Part shown: one piece after another, positions 46,734 through 55,323 of the stretch
Numbering within the stretch: the stretch's first letter is position 1
Layout of the letters: each line of letters starts with the position of its first letter
NCBI RefSeq assembly: GCF_003075415.1
Contig: NZ_QDAH01000005.1
Coordinates: forward strand, 62,001 to 126,000
Reading direction: 5' to 3'
Source of the DNA: Microvirga sp. KLBC 81
Lineage (GTDB): Bacteria > Pseudomonadota > Alphaproteobacteria > Rhizobiales > Beijerinckiaceae
DNA: 64,000 bases
Notes under the pieces: generated by a model
What the model was told of the DNA's origin: nothing
The model's input: only the letters and a program-made list of their open reading frames with translations
The model's database searches: none
Position numbers and translations under genes: made by a program

Positions 46734-47204
46734 CTAATCCGGCACCGGGATCGGGCTCTGCGGCTTGATGGTCGAGAGCACGAAGCTCGAGCGCACATCG
46801 GCGACCCCGGGCAGAGTAAGAAGCTGGTTCATCGTAAACTCGCCGAAGCTCTCGATGTCCCGCGCCACCGCATGGACGATGATGTCCACCTCGCCGGCGA
46901 GCGCATGGCAGGCGATCACCTCCTCATAGCCCTTCAGCCGGTCCACGAGGCGGGTGCGCCAGCCGGGCTCCGATTGCTCCAGCTTAATGAACACGAAGGC
47001 CTCCACTTCGAACCCGAGCGCCTTGCGGTTTACGAGCGCCCGGTAGCCCTCGATGATCCCGTCCTCTTCGAGCGCCTTCAGGCGTCTCAGGCAGGGGGAG
47101 GCGGCAAGCCCGACCTTCTCGGCGAGGGCTGAATTAGGAATGCGCCCATCCCCCTGGATGGCGCGCAGGATCCGGCGGTCGGAGGGAGACAGGTGGCGCT
47201 TCAT
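46734..47204 (-). CDS. Lrp/AsnC family transcriptional regulator
   Basis: A 156-residue protein. The N-terminal HTH (LSPSDRRILRAIQGDGRIPNSALAEKVGLAASPCLRRLKALE) is followed by the AsnC-type ligand-binding RAM domain (GFEVEAFVFIKLEQ, EVIACHALAGEVDIIVHAV). Such proteins bind an amino acid and act on adjacent genes. It is divergent from phhA with 129 bases between, so it probably controls phenylalanine or aromatic amino-acid breakdown there. Confidence 0.92.
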   Translation of the reverse strand: MKRHLSPSDRRILRAIQGDGRIPNSALAEKVGLAASPCLRRLKALEEDGIIEGYRALVNRKALGFEVEAFVFIKLEQSEPGWRTRLVDRLKGYEEVIACHALAGEVDIIVHAVARDIESFGEFTMNQLLTLPGVADVRSSFVLSTIKPQSPIPVPD

Positions 47205-47333
47205 GAAAATCTCATCGATTGTGGCCTTCCGGTCATTTTATGACCACGTGGATGCTTTTCCAGGCGGGATCCGGCGAACAATGACCTGAAGCGGGTGTTA
47301 TCCTAACAACACAACAACGACGGAGGGAACGCC

Positions 47334-48191
47334 ATGAACACCGCCACCGGCAGCGATGATCCGCGCGATTACATCCGTGATCAGGGCTTCGGGAACTATA
47401 CCGAGACCGATCACGCCACCTGGAGAACCCTGGCCAAGCGTCAGCGGGAAATCCTGAAGGGCCGCATCGCCGACCAGTTCCTCGAAGGCCTCGACCGCCT
47501 CGGTATCGGCGACGAGGGGATCCCCGATTTCCGCGTCATGAACCAGCGCCTCAAGGCAGCGACGGGCTGGGAAGTCATGGCCGTGCCCGGGCTGATCCCG
47601 GATCTCGCCTTTTTCCGCATGCTGGCGAACCGCCAGTTCCCCGCAGGCTTCTGGATCCGCAAGCCCGAGCAGCTCGATTACATCGAGGAGCCGGATATCT
47701 TCCATGACGTGTTCGGCCACGTGCCGCTGATCATGCAGCCGATCTATGCGGACTATCTCGAATCCTACGGTAAGGCAGGCCTCGTGGCCGCCGAGCATGG
47801 GGCATTGAAGTATCTGGCTCGGCTCTACTGGTACACGGTGGAGTTCGGCCTCGCCCAGACTCCTCAAGGGATGCGTATTGTCGGCGCGGGCATCGCCTCG
47901 TCCCCGGGCGAGACGATCTTTGCGCTCGAGAGCCCGTCGCCGAACCGCGTCGCCTTCGATCTTGGCCGTGTCATGCGCACCCTCTACAGGATAGATGACT
48001 ACCAGGAGACCTATTTCGTGCTCGACGGCATCGAAGCCTGGCCGAGCCTGGACCTCGACCGGCTGATTCCGCTCTGGAAGGAACTGGAAGGGCAGGGGGA
48101 GATCGAGCCCGGGCAAATCCAGCCCGAGGATCGGATTCTGACACAAGGTGACGGCAGTTATCACCGCGCCAAATCGAAATCCGCAGCTTAA
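47334..48191 (+). CDS. phhA: Phenylalanine 4-monooxygenase
   Basis: A 285-residue pterin- and iron-dependent hydroxylase converting phenylalanine to tyrosine. The iron ligands are in EEPDIFHDVFGHVPL (two His) and the Glu in LYWYTVEFGL, with GAGIASSPGETIFAL following. The bacterial monomeric form has this length and lacks the mammalian ACT domain. ATG follows a GGAGGGAACGCC ribosome site. A Lrp-type regulator is divergent. No pterin dehydratase gene (phhB) is adjacent. Confidence 0.95.
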   Translation: MNTATGSDDPRDYIRDQGFGNYTETDHATWRTLAKRQREILKGRIADQFLEGLDRLGIGDEGIPDFRVMNQRLKAATGWEVMAVPGLIPDLAFFRMLANRQFPAGFWIRKPEQLDYIEEPDIFHDVFGHVPLIMQPIYADYLESYGKAGLVAAEHGALKYLARLYWYTVEFGLAQTPQGMRIVGAGIASSPGETIFALESPSPNRVAFDLGRVMRTLYRIDDYQETYFVLDGIEAWPSLDLDRLIPLWKELEGQGEIEPGQIQPEDRILTQGDGSYHRAKSKSAA

Positions 48192-48290
48192 GGAAAAAAC
48201 CTCTCCAAATGGGCTAGACAGGGGCCGTCCGGTTTGTTACACGCACGGCCTCTTCAGCGGAGATCGCGCCGCTGAAAGCGCTTCGGCGAC

Positions 48291-48366
<76 letters not shown>

Positions 48367-48452
48367 ATGTTTTCAAAGACATAGCACTGAAATCTAAGCT
48401 TCTTGATTAGAAGTGTTACCGGGCGTGTTACCGAAACCGTTCGAGGGCTGTT

Positions 48453-49685
48453 CTACTCGCCCTTTTCCTTCTTCTGCCTCTTCGCGACCCTGAGCTCTGC
48501 CACGCGTGCCGACTGCACGACCGCGCCGCGGTTGTAACCCATGGTCGTGCTGATCTGCCGATGAGTGGCGTGTTTCATCACGTCGGCCGGATCAGCTCCT
48601 GCCTCGAACGCTTCCGATACCGAGCCAGCGCGGGAGTCCATATTCCAGACGCCCTTCGGCCATCCGGCATCATCGGCGATCCTGCGGAAGAGGTCGCGGA
48701 AGTGTCGTGCCCGATATGGCTTGCCCGATCCCTCGTCGATGAGGACGGGGCCGATGCGGCGATGGGAAGGGACCTTGGACAGCTCAGCCATGGTATCGGG
48801 ATAGAGCTTGAGGTCGTGCTCAGCGATCTCGTTGCCGTTTGACTTCGATGTCGGCTTTTTGAGGATCCAGTTCTGGTCGATCTGATCCCAAGTAAGGCCC
48901 CATTGCCAGCGCCATTCGCCGTCCATGATCCCTTCGCGCGAGCCATCGCCGGCCCTGACCCATTCGCCAATGACATCCTTCTGGCGGAGGCCAAGATCGA
49001 ACTGTAGGGTGACGGCGAGTGCAATGGATGCACGGCCCGACTCGTGAGCTTTGGGACGGAATGCCTGGACCAAGTCATACGTCGCCCGGACCTTGCGGCC
49101 TTTGGTGATCGGGAACTCCATCTCCTCCAGCATTGCAGCAAGGGTCTTGCAGGCGGGGTTCCCTAAATCCCCGGCTCCGTACTTGATGCAACGTCGCAGG
49201 GTCTGGATGCACGCACGGGCGGCGCGCTCTCCATGCATCTCCTGCCATTGGACGCGCCACCGTCGAATGTCCCGACCGATCACGCTGGCAATAGGGCGCT
49301 GTCCTACGGTTTTGACGATGCTCTTGATCCACTGGCTGTAGAACCGCTGAGTGTCTGGGCGCTTCTCGTGATACGGCGAGTCCTCGTCGGTCTCGAAAGC
49401 CGTGCAGACCCAGGCGATCGTTCCATGGCCGTGCGGGTTCGCAGGTGTATCGCCCCCTGACGCCCACTCCAGCATTTCAGCTTGGTAGTGACGGCAGCGA
49501 GCGGCGATCTCGACACGATCCGTCTCCAGGTTCCAGTCGAGGCCGAGGATCCTGATAGTCTTGGGCTGGTAGCCCTTCTTCACCAGGTCTTCGTCTGCGA
49601 CCCAATAGAGATCGATGCGCCCATTATGGCGCTTCATCCGTTTAAGACCGGGAGCGTGCAGCTCGTGGTCCTGACTTCGGGGCAT
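48453..49685 (-). CDS. Phage tyrosine integrase
   Basis: A 410-residue site-specific recombinase. In the C-terminal catalytic half, FDLGLRQKDVIGEW is the Arg I region, YRARHFRDLFRRIADDAGWP precedes MKHATHRQISTTMGYNRGA, which holds the catalytic His and the nucleophile Tyr. The N-terminal part should hold the arm-binding and core-binding domains. Frame starts at ATG 49685; a later ATG at 49634 (MKRHNGRIDLYW) would be a 393-residue form. It overlaps the small gene upstream and reads toward tRNA-Lys. Confidence 0.9.
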   Translation of the reverse strand: MPRSQDHELHAPGLKRMKRHNGRIDLYWVADEDLVKKGYQPKTIRILGLDWNLETDRVEIAARCRHYQAEMLEWASGGDTPANPHGHGTIAWVCTAFETDEDSPYHEKRPDTQRFYSQWIKSIVKTVGQRPIASVIGRDIRRWRVQWQEMHGERAARACIQTLRRCIKYGAGDLGNPACKTLAAMLEEMEFPITKGRKVRATYDLVQAFRPKAHESGRASIALAVTLQFDLGLRQKDVIGEWVRAGDGSREGIMDGEWRWQWGLTWDQIDQNWILKKPTSKSNGNEIAEHDLKLYPDTMAELSKVPSHRRIGPVLIDEGSGKPYRARHFRDLFRRIADDAGWPKGVWNMDSRAGSVSEAFEAGADPADVMKHATHRQISTTMGYNRGAVVQSARVAELRVAKRQKKEKGE

Positions 49686-49935
49686 TCCAGTTCTCCAGTT
49701 CTTCTAAATCTTGCGCGGGCGTAGCGTCGGTGAGTCCGTGTCTTCTGTCGAGAAAGGCTTTGACGGCTGGCCAGTAACGGCCGCCAAAGAGAGGATCGAT
49801 CTGGGGGAAGCCGCGCTTCTCGAGCACGGCGGCGATGCCGTCCCATGACTTCACATTGTCAGGCGGCAGCACAGCGCGGGCGATCTGATCCTCTGTGGGG
49901 TAGAGCGGCAATGGCTCGTCCGGCTTCTTCCCCAT
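49642..49935 (-). CDS. Small DNA-binding-like protein, candidate excisionase
   Basis: A 97-residue protein from ATG 49935. The segment from EDQIARAVLPPDNVKSWDGIAAVLEK to RYWPAVKAFLDRRHG looks like a winged-helix or MerR-like fold. Similar small proteins lie beside integrases of alphaproteobacterial prophages and are candidate recombination directionality factors, but I know no proven member of this exact family. It overlaps the integrase start by 44 bases, so the two are probably made together. Confidence 0.6.
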   Translation of the reverse strand: MGKKPDEPLPLYPTEDQIARAVLPPDNVKSWDGIAAVLEKRGFPQIDPLFGGRYWPAVKAFLDRRHGLTDATPAQDLEELENWNAPKSGPRAARSRS

Positions 49936-49936
49936 C

Positions 49937-50164
49937 CTATTCCCCCTGTCCAAGGGCGAGGGCGGAGAAGGGAGCCCAATGAGTTGGCCGCGTGTACATG
50001 TAGAAGGTCTTTGTATCGATGAAGAACTCCGACACCTGCCAATTCTCTCCGTTCCACCTGCCCTGAACCTCACGCTCTGGGTCGAGCTCATGGAGGGCTC
50101 GGAAGAGCGTCCCGTCCTTTGGCGCTGTCTCGATTGGCTTCGCGTTCTCAGGTAGTCCGCTCAT
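49937..50164 (-). CDS. Phage protein, DUF551-like
   Basis: A 75-residue protein: PIETAPKDGTLFRAL near the start and PTHWAPFSALAL near the end, with a Trp-rich middle (GRWNGENWQVSEFF). The IETAPKDG start and THWxP end are the pattern of small DUF551-type phage proteins of unknown function. Stop lies one base before the next gene's ATG on the same strand. Confidence 0.65.
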   Translation of the reverse strand: MSGLPENAKPIETAPKDGTLFRALHELDPEREVQGRWNGENWQVSEFFIDTKTFYMYTRPTHWAPFSALALGQGE

Positions 50165-50565
50165 TCCCCTTCTCCATTGGCGAGAGTGGAAGCCTGGAGG
50201 GCGGTGAGAAGGGCGTGCATGAGGGCAAGGGCCGCATTCCCGAATTGTGCCGACACGGGATATTGGACCGCATACGACCGCTCTTGGACGCGCGCATACC
50301 AGCCGTCACTGTATCGACGCAGGTCGATGTGCCACCCCGGCAGCATCCTCTCTAAGAGAGCAATAGCAGCGTCTAAGGAGGAGGTGAGTTTCGGGGCGCG
50401 CAGGGCGCGCACAGAGTTATAGTTGTCTGGTGTCTGGAAGAATCTGGTGTTCCCATGGCGCCTGATCTTCCAGCCATGTAGCGCTGCCCAGATTTCATAG
50501 TCCAACTCCCGATCCGGCCCCTCCGCCGTCTCAACCCGTTGCTTGAGTTCCAGCAGCTTGCTCAT
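50161..50565 (-). CDS. Phage hypothetical protein
   Basis: A 134-residue protein from ATG 50565 (MSKLLELKQRVETAEGPDRE). EIWAALHGWKIRR, YNSVRALRAPKLTSSLDAAIALLERMLPGWHIDLR and ALALMHALLTAL are a recurring pattern among short phage early proteins (SLDAALALVERVLPG type) with no assigned function. ATGA overlap with the following gene. Confidence 0.7.
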   Translation of the reverse strand: MSKLLELKQRVETAEGPDRELDYEIWAALHGWKIRRHGNTRFFQTPDNYNSVRALRAPKLTSSLDAAIALLERMLPGWHIDLRRYSDGWYARVQERSYAVQYPVSAQFGNAALALMHALLTALQASTLANGEGE

Positions 50566-50975
50566 TCCGCCTCTCCTGCCTGTTGGAGGGCGGCGAGGAG
50601 GGCGGCGATTTGGCGGCAGGTGTCCGGTCCCAAGTTGAAGAAGCCGAGTTGCCCTCGGCATGGGATCAGCGGCAAGGGGAAGGCGTCACGAAGCACGAAC
50701 CCGTATCGGCCAAAGAACCAGGGGCTATCCATCTTGGTGACGCAATCGACAATACGCGCCATACCAACCACGCCCCCACGTGGAAGATGCATCTCGTCAT
50801 CATCCAACTCGCTCTTCGACACGCCTGCATGAATGATGAACCAGCCGCGTCCCTTCGTTGGCCAGTCGCGGTTCTCAACGTCCTTGCCATTGTGGAAGAT
50901 GTGATGCGGGTACGGCTGCTTTATGCTGAGCGCTTTAATCTCGCCCCTTTCCACCCTTTGTTTGAGATCAGTCAT
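50562..50975 (-). CDS. ASCH domain protein
   Basis: A 137-residue protein. IKALSIKQPYPHHIFHNGKDVENRDWPT, RGWFIIHAGV, GGVVGMARIVDCV and PCRGQLGFFN follow the order of the ASCH domain, a PUA-like fold that may bind RNA. In phages it often lies among early genes and its role is unknown. Start ATG 50975, with ATGA overlap to the gene downstream. Confidence 0.82.
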   Translation of the reverse strand: MTDLKQRVERGEIKALSIKQPYPHHIFHNGKDVENRDWPTKGRGWFIIHAGVSKSELDDDEMHLPRGGVVGMARIVDCVTKMDSPWFFGRYGFVLRDAFPLPLIPCRGQLGFFNLGPDTCRQIAALLAALQQAGEAE

Positions 50976-51660
50976 GTGCCTTCTCCTTGGGAAGAGCGGA
51001 GAGAGAGGCGAGGCGGGTCTCAGCGGCGTCAAATTCCTCTATTGATCGTGCAGAGAACTCAGCCACTTGAGCGGTAACGCCCGGCCACATCTCTGTGATG
51101 TCTAACCAATGCGAGACGCCTAGACGGAAGCCATCATCAAAATCCGGCCAGCCCGCATCGCAGAAGACCAGATCCCAAGTGCCAACTTGCTCACAATAGG
51201 TCAGGATCGTTTGCTCGCCATGGAGCTCGTCCCGCTTTGGCAAGCCTTCAGAGATGGGCGTCATCTTCAATTCAATGACTTTGCGCGTTTCCCGCTCGGC
51301 AATCAGCTCTTCTACCTTCTGCTGAAGAGAGGAGAGGGCGAGGGCGGCTTGCTCGCAGAGTTTCCCAAACCGAATAGGCCCAGTTTGCCCCCACTTCGGA
51401 CCGGCAGCCGATTGCAGTGCATCGATCAGCTCCCCGATCTCCTCTCCGTTCAAGCTCTCAGGCTGGCGGGAGGGAACAGCGGCAATCATGGCGTGCCAGA
51501 CGTTGTGTACCGTCGCTTCTTCGTCTTCGTTCGACCAATCGACCTTCTGCGCCGCAGAGACCATTTCTGGCGTGGCGTCGTCGGGAGCGAGGCGCCACCC
51601 CTGGAAACGCGCAGCGAGCATGGCGTCCCAGGTAAGCTCCCTGATCTTGTTCTCAGACAT
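50968..51660 (-). CDS. Phage hypothetical protein
   Basis: A 230-residue protein from ATG 51660 (MSENKIRELTWDAMLAARF). The middle has LSSLQQKVEELIAERETRKVIELKMTP (helical), followed by TPISEGLPKRDELHGEQTILTYCE and WPDFDDGFRLGVSHWLDI, a DUF551-like block. No enzyme motif is seen. Overlaps both neighbours by a few bases. Confidence 0.65.
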   Translation of the reverse strand: MSENKIRELTWDAMLAARFQGWRLAPDDATPEMVSAAQKVDWSNEDEEATVHNVWHAMIAAVPSRQPESLNGEEIGELIDALQSAAGPKWGQTGPIRFGKLCEQAALALSSLQQKVEELIAERETRKVIELKMTPISEGLPKRDELHGEQTILTYCEQVGTWDLVFCDAGWPDFDDGFRLGVSHWLDITEMWPGVTAQVAEFSARSIEEFDAAETRLASLSALPKEKAHD

Positions 51661-52093
51661 CGCTCTTCTCCTTGTCGGGGGTGAGGGCGGCTTCGGCCTC
51701 GTCGAGAACTTCGCCGACCGTTGTCGTCCCGAGGTGAGACCAGATGCCGGTGAATTTGACGGTCCGCTTGTCGTCATCGCAAAGGGCGGCAACAAGAGCG
51801 GCATTCTTCTCCAGCGCTTTCTTCAGGCTGGATGCCCGCTCCTCAGCTGCCTCGGCGCGCTTGATAGCAGCCTTAAGGAACAGGCCCCGCACCTCATATG
51901 CGTGCTTGGCTATGACTTCCTCTTGGCGCAGTCGCTCATTCTCGGCCTTAAGACTAGCAATCTCGTCGTGGCAAACCCCGATTGCTCCTGTGTCTACCCA
52001 ATGCCGCTCCTTCAGCCGCTCATTCTCCGCATCTAGTTCTTTGATGCGCTGCTGATAGGGATGGACATTCCCTTGGATGAAGTCCTCGATCAT
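51653..52093 (-). CDS. Phage coiled-coil protein
   Basis: A 146-residue protein: IKELDAENERLKERH, EIASLKAENERLRQ and IKRAEAAEERASSLKKALEK have heptad spacing of hydrophobic residues, a long coiled coil. The C-terminal TVGEVLDEAEAALTPD resembles a small helical tail. Function unknown. ATGA overlap with the ATPase gene upstream on this strand. Confidence 0.65.
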   Translation of the reverse strand: MIEDFIQGNVHPYQQRIKELDAENERLKERHWVDTGAIGVCHDEIASLKAENERLRQEEVIAKHAYEVRGLFLKAAIKRAEAAEERASSLKKALEKNAALVAALCDDDKRTVKFTGIWSHLGTTTVGEVLDEAEAALTPDKEKSDV

Positions 52094-53100
52094 GCTCCCG
52101 CCCTCTCAGCTCTAGCTTTCAGCTTCTCGTGATGGCCAGACTCCACGAGCGCGGCTCGCCCTTCTGGCGCCAGCCCGCCGAAGAACTCTCGATAGGCAGA
52201 AAGCCCCTCATCCGCTTTCACCCGGGCGTCGTCGATGATTGCCGCCACGCGCGGATCCAGCTGCGGCTCGTCCCCCGGAAAGCCCGCGCCCGTATCAGTT
52301 TGAGCCGACACGGGCGCGGCAGTTGGGCGTGACGTGTCGATGTCATCACGCCGGGAGGGAGCGGGAGAGCCACCACGGGCCCATTCTGCGAGCAGCTGAC
52401 CAGCCTTTCGGGAGATCGGCTCGGCGTCAGTGAACATGCCTCGATGCTGATCCTGCAGCTTGTGAGGCAGGCTGAAGTTCGGGCGACCTGGGCGATCTGG
52501 TGTCAGCGTGAAGCTCGCCGTCATCTCGTACATGAAGCGCTTCTCGCAGATTGGCATCCAACCGAGAGGCGTGATGACCGTCTTCATGAAGGTGCGGCCG
52601 TTGCTGCCTTCAACCTCTTTCTTGTCGATCGAGATCTTCTCGTCTGCGCGGAGGCAGAAGATCAGCGAGGCCCGGCACTGGAGCAGGGCGTTCATCATCT
52701 TCTTGTGAGCGAGCTTTGGGTCTTTCCAGTTACCCGGAGACTTTACGCCGCTCTCTGCCAGCTCGTCGGCCCAATCCATGATGCCGCCTTCACCATCGTA
52801 TTCGTGGCTAAAGGAGTCGATGATCACAACTTCGGCGCCGGCGGACTCGGCTGCGCGAATGCCTTCGATGAAGCGCTCAGGCCGGAAGGGCGGACGCATG
52901 TCCGAGTGCATGAACTTGAAGCGGTCGGCATAGTGGAGACCGCGACGGGCTTCCGTGTCGATGAAGGCGATCTTGCCCTCTGGTGACATGCCGGTTGCCA
53001 ATTCCAAGGCTGAGTACGTTTTGCCGCTGCCGGATGCCCCAGCAAGGGCGATGAGAAGCGAGACGCGCTCGCGCTTCGCGGGGGCGAATGTGAAGGTCAT
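52090..53100 (-). CDS. Phage RecA-like ATPase (Sak4-type single-strand annealing/recombination protein)
   Basis: A 336-residue P-loop ATPase starting at ATG 53100. Walker A LAGASGSGKTYSALELA (about residues 19-35), Walker B AEVVIIDSFSHEYDG, and LIFCLRADEKISID with MPICEKRFMYEMTASFTL. Together with the neighbouring exonuclease it forms the recombinase-exonuclease pair typical of phage recombination modules. The C-terminal 90 residues are a disordered Pro/Ala/Asp-rich linker and a helical end. I start at the ATG after the long frame opening at 53214, which reads through low-complexity sequence. Confidence 0.78.
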   Translation of the reverse strand: MTFTFAPAKRERVSLLIALAGASGSGKTYSALELATGMSPEGKIAFIDTEARRGLHYADRFKFMHSDMRPPFRPERFIEGIRAAESAGAEVVIIDSFSHEYDGEGGIMDWADELAESGVKSPGNWKDPKLAHKKMMNALLQCRASLIFCLRADEKISIDKKEVEGSNGRTFMKTVITPLGWMPICEKRFMYEMTASFTLTPDRPGRPNFSLPHKLQDQHRGMFTDAEPISRKAGQLLAEWARGGSPAPSRRDDIDTSRPTAAPVSAQTDTGAGFPGDEPQLDPRVAAIIDDARVKADEGLSAYREFFGGLAPEGRAALVESGHHEKLKARAERAGA

Positions 53101-53107
53101 GGAGTCC

Positions 53108-53617
53108 TCATTCAAATCGAGCGAATTCGCCGTGAAGGCGGGTAGCCGCTTCGCAGTAGGCAGCATGGGCGGCTTCGGGCGTCGCAAAGGTGCCAAGTAT
53201 CCGCTGCTTCCCATTCACTCGGATCGAAGCCACGTAGTTCTTGTCTCTGCGGTGGAAGTAGACGCCCTTGAAGCCTGCACGATTGTTGCGATACCGCCCT
53301 GAATTCTGCTGGTTCTCGCCGTGTGATGCCTCTCGCAGGTTCTGAGGGCGGTTGTTGAGTTTGTTGCCGTCGATGTGGTCGACCTGTCCGACTGGATCAG
53401 CCCCGTGGATAATTTTCCAGATGATCCGATGGGACCGATAGCGTCGACCAGCAACCGCAACATCAAGATATCCTGCGCTGCCGACACGTCCTGCCGGATC
53501 TCCTGGCTTGAGCATGTTTGCATTAGGCTCTCGCCAGGTCAGCAGCCCAGTCTCAGCGTCATAGTCGAACAGCCGCCGCAGCTCCTCGACCGGCGGCAAT
53601 GGGAGCACGGCTCGCAT
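53108..53617 (-). CDS. HNH endonuclease with AP2 domain (homing-endonuclease type)
   Basis: A 169-residue protein. The HNH_3-type part has YRSHRIIWKIIHG, QVDHIDGNKLNNRPQNLREAS with the His/Asn centre, and the C-terminal NRAGFKGVYFHRRDKNYVASI begins an AP2-like DNA-binding domain, ending HAAYCEAATRLHGEFA. Such genes are free-standing homing endonucleases in phage genomes. It sits between the exonuclease and the ATPase, genes that normally adjoin, as an inserted selfish gene should. Start ATGA-overlaps the exonuclease stop. Confidence 0.88.
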   Translation of the reverse strand: MRAVLPLPPVEELRRLFDYDAETGLLTWREPNANMLKPGDPAGRVGSAGYLDVAVAGRRYRSHRIIWKIIHGADPVGQVDHIDGNKLNNRPQNLREASHGENQQNSGRYRNNRAGFKGVYFHRRDKNYVASIRVNGKQRILGTFATPEAAHAAYCEAATRLHGEFARFE

Positions 53618-54573
53618 CAGCAGGGCTCCATGAGTTCGCGCGGTCTACGAATGACGACACCGGGCCGCCCGTAGCTCACACCGGCCAGCATTGGGTCTTC
53701 TGTTTCGCGCCACTCCCAAGCCGAGGCGGACCATTGCGGGTATTCGGCTTGCACAACCTGGGTCGGGTATCCTGGCCAAAACCCAGACGAGAGACACTTG
53801 TCCCAGAGGTGGATTGCCGCCGCGACTTTCCTGCGGCCTATCTCCATACCGACTGCATCAAGCTCTACAGGCATGATGAGGTAAGGAGGCTCCGTCTCTT
53901 GGAAGAGCCAGCGAAATTTCAGTCGGCCTGCAACAGACGGGTCAAGGAAGGTGAGGCCGCGCTCGTATAGGCCGGCTTGGATCTCGTACCCCATGTCAGC
54001 GATCTTACGTCCAACGCTCTGGGGCGCGGCCGACTGGCCTGTTGTTTTGTAATCCCACACAACGAGGTGATCGTTGGGGAGCCAGTCGACCATTGAGCGG
54101 CACCAAGGGCCGGACTCGTCCTTCCAAACCATGACAACTTCGCCCTGACCAAGCTCAGGATTGAAAGCATCGGCGGCATCGGGAATGCGCGAGAGCTGCT
54201 CGCGTGCTGCCGCGACCATTGCCTCAGCGATCTCAAGATCAGGGCGAAGGATGGGGGCACACCCGGCCTCATAGGCCTCTGCACGTTCCTGCTTGGCGTC
54301 CCCGCGCGTGTAGTTCTCTGCCTCGATCACTACGACTTCGGCGCCGCGTCCGATCAGAAGCTTATGAGCTACTGTACCGAGTTCCATGTCGCGGCTCGGC
54401 TTCTGCTTTTGCTGTTTCCCTCCAAGCCGCGGGTGGCAGTGCCAGGCGTGAAGCGGGCTCTGCTCGAGCAGGATCTTAGCGATGGACGAGGAGAGGGAGG
54501 GCTGAACGCAAGGATCAGCATGGTACTCGTCTGCCGGAATGTCCGGATAGAAACCGGGGGCTGTGATAGCCAT
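53617..54573 (-). CDS. Phage PD-(D/E)XK exonuclease, RecE/YqaJ-like
   Basis: A 318-residue protein with a DUF3799-like N-terminal block: DIPADEYHADPCVQPSLSSS, ELGTVAHKLLIG and the nuclease core VMVWKDESGPWCRSMVDWL then VVWDYKTTG (Asp and the D-Y-K motif). C-terminal IQAGLYERGLTFL and IHLWDKCLSSGFWPGY support it. I start at ATG 54573, five bases past the stop of the small membrane-protein gene and eight bases after GGAGG; a GTG at 54621 overlaps that gene. It likely resects DNA for the adjoining Sak4-type protein. Confidence 0.83.
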   Translation of the reverse strand: MAITAPGFYPDIPADEYHADPCVQPSLSSSIAKILLEQSPLHAWHCHPRLGGKQQKQKPSRDMELGTVAHKLLIGRGAEVVVIEAENYTRGDAKQERAEAYEAGCAPILRPDLEIAEAMVAAAREQLSRIPDAADAFNPELGQGEVVMVWKDESGPWCRSMVDWLPNDHLVVWDYKTTGQSAAPQSVGRKIADMGYEIQAGLYERGLTFLDPSVAGRLKFRWLFQETEPPYLIMPVELDAVGMEIGRRKVAAAIHLWDKCLSSGFWPGYPTQVVQAEYPQWSASAWEWRETEDPMLAGVSYGRPGVVIRRPRELMEPC

Positions 54574-54577
54574 TGCC

Positions 54578-54745
54578 TCAGCCTCCGTAAGGCTCTGAAT
54601 GCGGGTCCTGGTCTTCGTCACCGCGTGCGGTGATGAGATAGGCGGCGATGAGGATGACCAGTCCGATGAGGAGGCCGGTCACAATCCCGATGAGGAATGC
54701 GGCGATCAGGCCGTCTTGTGTGGCGATGAAGGATTCCGTGATCAT
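54578..54745 (-). CDS. Small phage membrane protein
   Basis: A 55-residue protein from ATG 54745: a short N-terminal MITESFIATQDG, one hydrophobic helix (FLIGIVTGLLIGLVILIAAY, about residues 17-36) and an acidic tail (RGDEDQDPHSEPYGG). ATG overlaps the upstream gene's stop (ATGA) and its own stop is four bases from the exonuclease ATG, so the spacing proves it belongs in the operon. A small phage inner-membrane protein of unknown function. Confidence 0.72.
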   Translation of the reverse strand: MITESFIATQDGLIAAFLIGIVTGLLIGLVILIAAYLITARGDEDQDPHSEPYGG

Positions 54746-55089
54746 GCTGCCTGCTCTGGCTGTTCAATCAGGTGGTCGCGGAGCGATGCGATCCGCTTCT
54801 CAAGTCGGGCGATTTCTGCGCTGGCCCAATCGTGGTCCATCTGCGCGGCAACGCTGCGCGCGTAGGCGATCCTCTCGCGCTTCTCCTCGCGGCCGGTGCA
54901 GATCCACCATTCCTCAAGACGAGTGGCGATCAGCTCGATAACCTCACTTGGAGGCAGTCCTTCGATGTCGGGCTCCTTATCTTCTGGCCACATTTCTGAA
55001 AGCCACTTGCCGTCCGGAAGCCGGATCTGAACGGACCATTCCTTATCGCTGCCAGCAAAGTTGTATCGACCAAGTTGCTTGATGATCAT
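54742..55089 (-). CDS. Phage hypothetical protein
   Basis: A 115-residue protein. The N-terminal part is MIIKQLGRYNFAGSDKEWSV, followed by KWLSEMWPEDKEPDIEGLP and two helices (ELIATRLEEWWICTG, then AEIARLEKRIASLRDHL) with coiled-coil potential. No family recognised. Overlaps the previous gene by ATGA. Confidence 0.65.
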   Translation of the reverse strand: MIIKQLGRYNFAGSDKEWSVQIRLPDGKWLSEMWPEDKEPDIEGLPPSEVIELIATRLEEWWICTGREEKRERIAYARSVAAQMDHDWASAEIARLEKRIASLRDHLIEQPEQAA

Positions 55090-55322
55090 GCTGCGTCCTC
55101 GTTCTTCTCAGGCACCGGTACGGCGTTGATTGCGGCTGCGAGCGCGTGGGCGTATTCGGTATGGATGAGGGGGATAAAGACGCGAAACTCTGCCTCGGAC
55201 GGATCTCCAAAGTAGTCGCGGCCTTCGAATTTCAGAGTGACGCAGTGGTCGGTACTCAGGGTCATGACGGAGGCGCTGACCTTCTCGACGTCGTGCACTG
55301 CGGGATGCTGGAAGCGCGCCAT
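55086..55322 (-). CDS. Phage hypothetical protein
   Basis: A 78-residue, probably soluble alpha/beta protein: HDVEKVSASVMTLSTDHCV, FEGRDYFGDPSEAEFRVFI, then HALAAAINAVPVPEKNE. No family recognised. Fits between genes with a one-base gap to the upstream one. Confidence 0.62.
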   Translation of the reverse strand: MARFQHPAVHDVEKVSASVMTLSTDHCVTLKFEGRDYFGDPSEAEFRVFIPLIHTEYAHALAAAINAVPVPEKNEDAA

Positions 55323-55323
55323 A

